In this document: piece by piece, positions 58,689-64,000 of the stretch
How the letters are laid out: each line of letters begins with the position of its first letter
How positions within the stretch are numbered: position 1 is the first letter of the stretch
Assembly (NCBI GenBank): GCA_040635515.1
Contig: JBEYHY010000002.1
Span: 682,001-746,000 of the forward strand
Direction of reading: 5' to 3'
Source of the DNA: Prauserella_A sp040635515
GTDB taxonomy: Bacteria > Actinomycetota > Actinomycetes > Mycobacteriales > Pseudonocardiaceae
DNA: 64,000 nucleotides
Notes under the pieces: generated by a model
The model's input: only the letters and a program-made list of their open reading frames with translations
Databases searched by the model: none
What the model was told of the DNA's origin: nothing
Position numbers and translations under genes: made by a program

Positions 58689-59218
58689 TACTGCTCCGGC
58701 TGGTCCTCAAGCGCGCGCAGCAGGCTCCGCAGGAGTTCGTCGAGTGTGCCGAGCCGGGTGCCGTCCAATGCCGACAACAGCCGGGTGACGTTGGCGGTGT
58801 GTGCCGTCATCGCCTTGTCGACGGTGCCGTAGCCCTTGTCGGTGAGCCGGACGCGGAAGCTGCGCCGGTCGGCCGGATCGAGGGTGCGTTCGACGAGCCC
58901 CGCCGCTTCGAGGCGGTCCAGCCGATTGGTCATGCCCGCGCGGGTCAGCATCAGCGTCGCGGAGAGCTGCGATGGCCTCAGCGTGTACGGGTCGCCGGAG
59001 CGCCGCAGGGACGCGAGTACGTCGAACTCGCCCTTCTGCAATCCGAACTCGCTGAAGACGGCTTCCTGCGCGGGAGCCAGCAGCAGCCCGATCCGGCCAA
59101 GGCGACCGGCGACGGCGATGGCTTCGAGGTTCAGATCCGGACGTTCCCGCCGCCATGCCTCGACCACGGCGTCAACAGCATCGACGGCATCGGCGTCCTG
59201 TGCCTTCGGTTCACTCAC
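58688..59218 (-). CDS. MarR-family transcriptional regulator
   Basis: A 176-residue MarR-type winged-helix protein. FSEFGLQKGEFDVLASLRRSGDPYTLRPSQLSATLMLTRAGMTNRLDRLEAAGLVERTLDPADRRSFRVRLT covers the recognition helix and the wing with the conserved Asp-Arg-Arg. GTG 59218 is chosen because TAGACT lies 7 nt upstream and no Shine-Dalgarno is visible: a leaderless transcript is likely. A dyad and a repeated 12-mer lie in the gap to the divergent cupin gene, which it probably represses. Confidence 0.9.
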   Translation of the reverse strand: MSEPKAQDADAVDAVDAVVEAWRRERPDLNLEAIAVAGRLGRIGLLLAPAQEAVFSEFGLQKGEFDVLASLRRSGDPYTLRPSQLSATLMLTRAGMTNRLDRLEAAGLVERTLDPADRRSFRVRLTDKGYGTVDKAMTAHTANVTRLLSALDGTRLGTLDELLRSLLRALEDQPEQ

Positions 59219-59226
59219 GGAACGCA

Positions 59227-59254
59227 GTCTATTCGATGACGTGTCTATTCGATG
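59227..59254. repeat. Direct repeat in MarR/cupin divergent promoter
   Basis: GTCTATTCGATG occurs twice, at 59227-59238 and 59243-59254 (period 16 bp). On the minus strand each copy gives CATCGAATAGAC, and the first includes the likely -10 TAGAC(T) of the MarR gene. Duplicate binding sites or tandem promoters are both possible. Confidence 0.65.
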
Positions 59255-59257
59255 GAA

Positions 59258-59293
59258 GATAGTTTGACAGCTAACTATCAGGCGTGTGACTAT
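59258..59293 (+). promoter_or_regulatory. MarR operator over the cupin promoter
   Basis: GATAGTT (59258-59264) and AACTATC (59273-59279) are perfect inverted repeats with an 8-bp centre. TTGACA (59264-59269), a perfect -35, lies inside, and GACTAT (59288-59293) is a fair -10 at 18 bp. A transcript would start at or next to ATG 59300, so the cupin message is probably leaderless. Confidence 0.68.
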
Positions 59294-59299
59294 AACTCC

Positions 59300-59827
59300 A
59301 TGAGCACACCACAACTCACCAGTCAGGAGGTTCCGCCGCTGGTGGTGCGGCGGAACGAGGCGGAAGTACTGGGAACGGGGCAGGCCGCCGTCTGCCTGCT
59401 CGCCGACGTGCCCTCGACCGGCGGTTCCCTCAGCGCCACGCGTACGACGCTCAGCGAAGGCCAGGACGGGGCCCCGCCGCACTACCACCGCACCTCGGGA
59501 GAGACGTTCTTCGTCCTCGGCGGTGTTCTGCGGGTGCTCCTCGGCGAGGAGATCGTCACCGCGAAGGAAGGTGACCTGCTGTTCGTGCCGCCCGGCACCG
59601 TTCACGCCTTCGGTGCGGCACCAGGCTCCGAGGCGGACCTGCTGATCGCCTTCACCCCCGGGGTCGAGCGGTTCGGGTATTTCCGGCTGCTCGACCGGGT
59701 CCGCAACGGCGACGCCCCGCGGTCCGATCTTCTCGACGCCCAGGAGCGCTACGACAACCACTTCGTGGACAGCACCGTCTGGCGGGAGGCCCGCCGGGCG
59801 GAACGACAGGAGCCAAGCCATGCGTAA
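59300..59827 (+). CDS. Cupin-domain protein
   Basis: A 175-residue single-domain cupin. The two metal-binding motifs are GAPPHYHRTSGETFFVLGGVLRVLLGEE (His, His, Glu) and GDLLFVPPGTVHAFGAAPG (His). Such proteins include quercetin dioxygenase-like and isomerase-like enzymes; substrate unknown. The start lies about 7 nt after a -10 box with no Shine-Dalgarno (leaderless). It is divergent from the MarR gene, and its stop overlaps the next reading frame by 8 bp, so a DHFR-like gene was once cotranscribed with it. Confidence 0.88.
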   Translation: MSTPQLTSQEVPPLVVRRNEAEVLGTGQAAVCLLADVPSTGGSLSATRTTLSEGQDGAPPHYHRTSGETFFVLGGVLRVLLGEEIVTAKEGDLLFVPPGTVHAFGAAPGSEADLLIAFTPGVERFGYFRLLDRVRNGDAPRSDLLDAQERYDNHFVDSTVWREARRAERQEPSHA

Positions 59828-60182
59828 GGTCATCAATTCCACGTACTCGACGCTCGACGGCTTCATCGACAACCCGCACAAATGGTCGCTGCGGTACTCC
59901 GACGAGGAAGCGCGGGCATACGCCTTCTCGATGACCACGGCCGCCGACATCACCGAGGGCCAGGACGTCGACTACGGCCTGCTCGCCGACGTGCTGGCCG
60001 AGGCGAGCGGCACCCTCCGAACCCGCACACCGCCGGCGTGGGCACTGCTCGCGCCGGCGGTCTCAGCGCGCGGGTGTGATTCCGTCGAGCAGGCAGCGGA
60101 GCCCGTTGTCGAAACTGCGATCCCAGTCGGTGTCCCGTGTCGTGCGATACACCGCGAGCGTGGGATAGCGGTCGCTCCGTGA
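59820..60182 (+). pseudogene. Truncated dihydrofolate-reductase-like (RibD C-terminal) gene
   Basis: The first 45 residues (MRKVINSTYSTLDGFIDNPHKW, then SDEEARAYAF) are those of the DHFR-like RibD C-terminal family, which normally continue for about 180 residues through the LMGRRTYEGF motif. That part is missing; after about residue 45 the frame reads unrelated sequence and runs into the end of the TetR gene on the other strand. It is therefore a 3'-deleted remnant, probably caused by a deletion that joined it to the TetR gene. Confidence 0.7.
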
Positions 60183-60734
60183 GCTGACGTGGTCGGCCGC
60201 CGCGTGGCGTGCCGACTCGTCCTGCTCCTGCCAGGCGATTCGCATGAGAACCGAGCCGATCACGTAGTTCGAGAGCGCGTAGGCGGCGTCAGGCAGTTCG
60301 GTTCCGGTGAGTCCCGCGGTGGCCAGCAGGGCGTACAGGCGCTCTTCGCGGGCGAGCATGTGGGGGCCGAGCTGCGGGCGTCCGAGTATGCGCGCCGACC
60401 ACGGATGCCGCAGAAGTGCGGCCCGCCAGGCACGGAGTAACCCGGTGAGTTCGGCACGCCAGTCGCCGTGGTCGTCGCGCGTTCGCACTTCGGCGTAGAC
60501 CGAGTCGAGAGCGAGATCGAGCACGTCCTCTTTGGTGCGCACGTGGCCGTACAGCGTGGCCGCGCCGACGCCGAGGTGCTCGGCGAGCCGGCGCACCGTC
60601 AGCGCGTCGGCGCCGTGAGCGTCGAGGACCTCGATCGCGGCGTTGACGATCCGTTCCCTGGTCAGCGGATCCCGCCTGGTGGTACTCGGCCGCAGCCACA
60701 CGTTTCCAGGTTTTTCCTCGCCTGTTCTCGCCAT
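60063..60734 (-). CDS. TetR-family regulator of an MFS exporter
   Basis: A 223-residue repressor. The helix-turn-helix is RERIVNAAIEVLDAHGADALTVRRLAEHLGVGAATLYGHVRTKEDVLDL (about residues 25-72), with a TetR_C-type ligand domain behind it. It is divergent from a DHA2-type exporter, with a nested dyad (60753-60789) between, the classical layout of drug-inducible efflux. Its 3' end overlaps the truncated DHFR-like frame. Confidence 0.92.
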   Translation of the reverse strand: MARTGEEKPGNVWLRPSTTRRDPLTRERIVNAAIEVLDAHGADALTVRRLAEHLGVGAATLYGHVRTKEDVLDLALDSVYAEVRTRDDHGDWRAELTGLLRAWRAALLRHPWSARILGRPQLGPHMLAREERLYALLATAGLTGTELPDAAYALSNYVIGSVLMRIAWQEQDESARHAAADHVSSRSDRYPTLAVYRTTRDTDWDRSFDNGLRCLLDGITPAR

Positions 60735-60752
60735 CCCGGCAGTGTAGTACGG

Positions 60753-60789
60753 TGTTTGCGTCGCCGAACAACGTTCGGATAAGCAAACA
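60753..60789. promoter_or_regulatory. Nested dyad operator between TetR and MFS genes
   Basis: TGTTTGC (60753-60759) and GCAAACA (60783-60789) form an outer inverted repeat; CCGAAC (60764-60769) and GTTCGG (60773-60778) form an inner one. Both share the same centre at 60771, so the element is a 37-bp two-tier dyad, 22 bp before the exporter start. Confidence 0.75.
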
Positions 60790-60810
60790 GCGTTCGTAAG
60801 GAGGTGGCCG

Positions 60811-62265
60811 ATGCCGGAAGGGCTCGGTCCGGTGGAAGCCGAGCGGCGAGCCGATCACGGGAGCGCCGCACGGTGGTGGCCGTTGGTCGTCGTCGGGCTG
60901 GTGCAGCTCATGGTGGTGCTCGACGCCACGATCGTGAACATCGCTCTGCCGTCCGCCCAGGCCGATCTGGCGTTGTCGGAGGGTGAACGGCATTGGGTCA
61001 TCACCGCCTACGTACTGCTCTTCGGTGGCCTGCTGCTCATGGGAGGGCGCGTGGCCGACCGGTTCGGAACCCGGAGGGTGCTGCTGCTCGGGCTTACGGG
61101 GTTCGCCGCCGCGTCGGCGCTCGGCGGTGCCGCGCCCGGCGGTGACATGCTGTTCGCGGCACGGGGCCTGCAGGGCGTGTCGGCCGCCTTCGTCGCGCCG
61201 GCCGCGTTGTCACTGCTGAGCCGTACCTACGTCGAGCCGGGGGAACGCGGGATCGCCTTCGGGGTCTACGGGGCGCTCTCCAGTGGTGGAGCGGCGGTGG
61301 GTCTGCTCGCCGGTGGCGTGCTGACCGAGGCACTCGACTGGCGCTGGTGCCTCTACGTGAACATCCCCATCGCGGTCGTGGCCTTCGTCGGCGCGCTGGC
61401 CACGATTCCCCGGATCTCGCCCAGCGCCGGTGTGCGCCTGGACCTGCCGGGGGCCGCCCTCAGTTGTGGCGGCCTGACGGCGATCGTCTTCGGATTCACC
61501 CAGGCCGAAGCGCGGGGCTGGGCCGATCCGCTGGTTCTCGGGCTGCTTGGCGCCGGTGGAGTGTTGATGGTGGCGTTCGGCCTCGTCCAGTCGCGGGCAC
61601 GTCAGCCGTTGCTTCCCCTGCGCGTGCTCACCGACCGGGCGCGGGGCGGGGCGGTCCTCGCGGTCGCGTTTTCCCAGGTGGCCCTGTTCGGGTTCTTCCT
61701 CTTCATCACCTTCTACATGCAGGCCGTCCTCGGATACTCACCCCTGCTGGCCGGGCTCGCGTTCCTGCCACTGACCGTGGCCACCGCCGTGGGCGCCGGC
61801 GTGCTCGGGGCCCGTGCCCTTCCGCGCCGGGGGCCGCGCCCGCTGATCGTCTCCGGGCTGATCATCGCGGCCGTGGGCATGGCCTGCCTCACCGTGCTGG
61901 AGCCCGGTACGGAGCTGGTCTATCCGGCGTTCCTGCTCCCAGGGCAGCTGGCCATCGGTCTTGGGCTCGGTCTGGTCATGATGCCCGCGATGAGCACCGC
62001 GACCGCCGGGGTCCCTGCCGCCGACACCGGGGCCGCCTCCGCGACGGTGAACGCCGCTCAGCAGGTCGGCGGTGCTCTGGGGACCGCGCTGCTCAACACG
62101 ATCGCCGCGAGCGTCACCGCCACGGCGCTTGCCGCCGGTGGCGACAGGAGCACGGCCGAGGTCAGCGGGTACACCGCCGGCGTCGCCGCCGGTGCGGCGA
62201 TTCTCGCCGTGACCGCCCTTGCGGCGTTCCTGATGCTTCCCAGGCACTACGGCAGGGTCAGATAG
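60811..62265 (+). CDS. DHA2-family MFS drug exporter (EmrB/QacA type)
   Basis: A 484-residue transporter with 14 predicted helices, the DHA2 layout. Landmarks are MVVLDATIVNIALPSAQADLALSEGERHWVITAYVL (motif D1 and A region), GGRVADRFGTRRVLL (motif A), and the motif C region in YGALSSGGAAVGLLAGGVLTEALDWRWCLYVNIPI. It should expel drugs or metabolites by proton antiport. ATG 60811 has AAGGAGG 7 nt upstream. Expression is probably controlled by the divergent TetR. The 3' end overlaps the convergent response regulator by 19 bp. Confidence 0.94.
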   Translation: MPEGLGPVEAERRADHGSAARWWPLVVVGLVQLMVVLDATIVNIALPSAQADLALSEGERHWVITAYVLLFGGLLLMGGRVADRFGTRRVLLLGLTGFAAASALGGAAPGGDMLFAARGLQGVSAAFVAPAALSLLSRTYVEPGERGIAFGVYGALSSGGAAVGLLAGGVLTEALDWRWCLYVNIPIAVVAFVGALATIPRISPSAGVRLDLPGAALSCGGLTAIVFGFTQAEARGWADPLVLGLLGAGGVLMVAFGLVQSRARQPLLPLRVLTDRARGGAVLAVAFSQVALFGFFLFITFYMQAVLGYSPLLAGLAFLPLTVATAVGAGVLGARALPRRGPRPLIVSGLIIAAVGMACLTVLEPGTELVYPAFLLPGQLAIGLGLGLVMMPAMSTATAGVPAADTGAASATVNAAQQVGGALGTALLNTIAASVTATALAAGGDRSTAEVSGYTAGVAAGAAILAVTALAAFLMLPRHYGRVR

Positions 62266-62873
62266 CCGCGCGCGTATGCCGTCGCCACGGCCGCCGCCCT
62301 GTCGTTGACACCGAGCTTGGAGTACACCTGCAGCAGGTAGGTCTTGACCGTCGACTCGCTGATGAACAGATGTTTCGCGACCTCGCGGTTGGTCGAGCCC
62401 GCCGCGATGAGTTCCAGCACCTCGGTTTCGCGCTTCGACAGCGGTGCCGCGGCAGGCTGCCGCATCTGCCCCATGAGCCTGGTGGCGACGGTGGGGGAGA
62501 GGGTCGCCTTTCCCTGCGCCGCCGCCTCCACCGCGACGAACAGCTCCTCACGCGGCATCTCCTTCAGCACGTAGCCGGTGGCTCCGGCCTCGATGGCGCG
62601 CAGTACGTCGCTGTCCGTGTCGTAGGTCGTGAGCACGAGCACGCGGGCCGCCACCCCCCGGCTGGCCAGCTCCTTGATCGCGGCGACGCCGTCGAGCTTG
62701 GGCATGCGCAGGTCCATGAGGACGACATCGGGCCGGAGCGCCACACCTGCGGCGATGGCCTCCTCACCGTCACCGGCTTCGCCGACCACCTCGAAGCGCG
62801 GGTCGTCGCTGAACATGCCGCGCAACCCGTCGCGCACCACGGGGTGGTCGTCGACGATCAACAGCGAGATCAC
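62247..62873 (-). CDS. NarL/FixJ-type response regulator
   Basis: A 208-residue regulator. Receiver domain, residues 1-120: LLIVDDHPVVRDGL, phospho-acceptor Asp in VVLMDLRMPKLDG, and Lys in ATGYVLKEMP. LuxR-type helix-turn-helix, residues about 140-200: LSKRETEVLELIAAGSTNREVAKHLFISESTVKTYLLQVYSKLGV. The GTG start overlaps the kinase stop by 4 bp (GTGA), so the two are coupled. It resembles the regulator at 4245-4880 in size and organisation, but its targets are unknown; the convergent MFS gene is not obviously one. Confidence 0.94.
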   Translation of the reverse strand: MISLLIVDDHPVVRDGLRGMFSDDPRFEVVGEAGDGEEAIAAGVALRPDVVLMDLRMPKLDGVAAIKELASRGVAARVLVLTTYDTDSDVLRAIEAGATGYVLKEMPREELFVAVEAAAQGKATLSPTVATRLMGQMRQPAAAPLSKRETEVLELIAAGSTNREVAKHLFISESTVKTYLLQVYSKLGVNDRAAAVATAYARGYLTLP

Positions 62874-64000
62874 CGTTCACCTCCGACCGGAATCGCGGGC
62901 ACGGACGCCGAAATCGCCGTGCCCGCCCCCGGCTCCGATTCGACGTCGAGCCGCCCCGCGAGCCGCTGAACCCGCTGCCGCATGCCGACGAGCCCGAAGC
63001 CGCCGGGCCCGGAGCCGCCAGGCCCGGAGCCGCCCGCGCGCTTGGCTCCGGGATCGAAACCCGCCCCGTCGTCTCGCACGTCCAGCACCACTTTGTCCTC
63101 CAGATACGACAGCGTCAGGCCGACCCTGGTGGCATCGGCGTGTTTGGCGACGTTGGCCAGCGCCTCCTGCGCCGCCCGCAACAACGTCACCTCGACGTCG
63201 GTGTGCATCGGCCGAGGGGCGCCGTCGGTGGTCAGCACCGTCTCGACATCGTGCAGTTCCGCCCAGTTCCTCGCCAGCTCGCCGATGGCTTCGGGAAGCC
63301 GCGCCTCGGCGAGCATCGCGGGCTCCACGGCATGGACGGTGCGGCGGGCTTCGGCGAGGCTCTCCCTGGCCAGGTTCATCGCGTTGGTCACGTGCCTGCG
63401 CAACGGTTCGTCCAGCTTCCGCTCGACGGCCTGGAGCTGGGTGAGGATCCCGGCCAGGCCCTGTGCGAGGGTGTCGTGGATTTCCCCGGCCATCCGCTGG
63501 CGCTCGTCCAGCACTCCCGCCTCGCGAGCCTGAACCAGCAGCTGGGCATGCAGGCCCGCGTTTTCCTCAAGCGCCGCTTCGAGCCTGGCGTTGGCCTCGT
63601 GTGATTCGGTGAGCGCCCGTTCCTGTTCGCGGCCGCGCCGGTCGACGAGGTCGAGGAGGGCGAAGCAGGACACCGACAGCACGGAGGAAACCAGCGAGAT
63701 GGCCGCCCACTCCCACCATTCGCCGCCGGTGATGTTGTGTGCGCCGCCCAAATAGGACACGGCCATGATCATCGAGGTGGCGACGGCGCCTGCCTGCCGC
63801 ACAACGCCCCGCAGTCGCTCGAACGCGTGCACATAGCCGATGAAGGCGAAGATGCCGTACGAGGGTGCGAGCACCACGAGGCCCGCCGAGGCCACCGTCA
63901 GTCCCGCGTAATAGAGGGTGAGCAGTGATCGACGCCGGTGCCACCGCGGGTGCGTGTCGAAGACCAGCATCCACACGGTGATCGCCAGCGTGAGACCCAG
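62870..64000 (-). CDS. NarL-type sensor histidine kinase, N terminus cut by window edge
   Basis: The reading frame is open to the right edge, so the first helices lie outside the window. About four hydrophobic segments are visible, then a coiled-coil (EESHEANARLEAALEENAGLH-like) and the HisKA_3 box with the phospho-acceptor His in QRMAGEIHDTLAQGLAGIL. The HATPase domain has DVRDDGAGFDPG (G1) and GLVGMRQRVQ (G2). Between G1 and G2 lies an odd Gly-Ser-Pro repeat (GGSGPGGSGPGGF), encoded by 15-bp tandem units at 62999-63028, within the ATP lid. Confidence 0.92.
   Translation of the reverse strand: MGLTLAITVWMLVFDTHPRWHRRRSLLTLYYAGLTVASAGLVVLAPSYGIFAFIGYVHAFERLRGVVRQAGAVATSMIMAVSYLGGAHNITGGEWWEWAAISLVSSVLSVSCFALLDLVDRRGREQERALTESHEANARLEAALEENAGLHAQLLVQAREAGVLDERQRMAGEIHDTLAQGLAGILTQLQAVERKLDEPLRRHVTNAMNLARESLAEARRTVHAVEPAMLAEARLPEAIGELARNWAELHDVETVLTTDGAPRPMHTDVEVTLLRAAQEALANVAKHADATRVGLTLSYLEDKVVLDVRDDGAGFDPGAKRAGGSGPGGSGPGGFGLVGMRQRVQRLAGRLDVESEPGAGTAISASVPAIPVGGER

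Overview
The window reads as chromosomal DNA of a high-GC actinomycete, most likely a Pseudonocardiaceae-type organism (Amycolatopsis/Saccharomonospora/Prauserella group). This is an inference from very strong GC bias in third codon positions, many GTG starts, several probable leaderless starts, a GTP-type PEP carboxykinase, a DUF574-type methyltransferase, an ECF42-type sigma factor with a DGPF partner, and many small TetR/MarR/GntR-controlled units. I see no rRNA, tRNA, CRISPR, insertion sequence or prophage. Both edges cut through genes: a CocE-type hydrolase on the left and a sensor kinase on the right.

Layout. 0-9 kb: end of the hydrolase, an APC permease, a PhzF-type isomerase, and a NarL-type two-component system divergent from a two-gene FtsX-type ABC exporter, then a methyltransferase. 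9-20 kb: short units, each a regulator plus enzyme (MetAP behind a striking twin palindrome, SDR with a MarR/GbsR-type regulator, alpha/beta hydrolases, a KtrB-like potassium channel subunit, a methyltransferase behind a long structured leader, TetR with hydrolase, saccharopine-dehydrogenase-like enzyme with AraC). A decayed BlaI gene lies at 12 kb. 20-30 kb: a DapA-like protein, a MOSC protein, and a six-gene 5-oxoproline operon (pxpA, NRAMP-like transporter, DUF1445 hydro-lyase, pxpB, pxpC, RidA). A GntR regulator and a divergent aminotransferase follow; the same 23-bp operator precedes both transcription units. 30-39 kb: a CDF metal exporter, NADP-glutamate dehydrogenase, a frameshifted AI-2E-type permease, a Gfo/Idh/MocA oxidoreductase, and a thiol-disulfide locus (DsbA-like, CcdA, CPVC membrane protein). 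Next to it lies an operon of PQQ-propeller lipoprotein, BlaI and M56 metallopeptidase. Near-identical BlaI-type boxes precede both halves.

39-47 kb: a TetX-like flavin monooxygenase with TetR, an ECF42/DGPF pair, an ACR3-like carrier with an SDR, PEP carboxykinase, and an ArsR regulator. 47-58 kb: a catabolic cluster around a PucR/CdaR-type regulator. One arm encodes HyuA, HyuB, a CoA-transferase and an enoyl-CoA hydratase; the other encodes degradative HMG-CoA reductase and HMG-CoA lyase, which together turn mevalonate into acetyl-CoA and acetoacetate. 58-64 kb: MarR with cupin, a truncated DHFR-like gene, TetR with a DHA2 MFS exporter, and a second NarL-type two-component system.

The most interesting integrated signals are the BlaI/M56 system that appears to control envelope thiol chemistry, the GntR operator pair defining a pyroglutamate/glutamate regulon, the twin palindrome at the methionine aminopeptidase, the structured leader before the methyltransferase at 15.96 kb, and the HyuAB/HMG-CoA cluster. 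All functional calls come from reading the sequence and recognising families; no database search was run.
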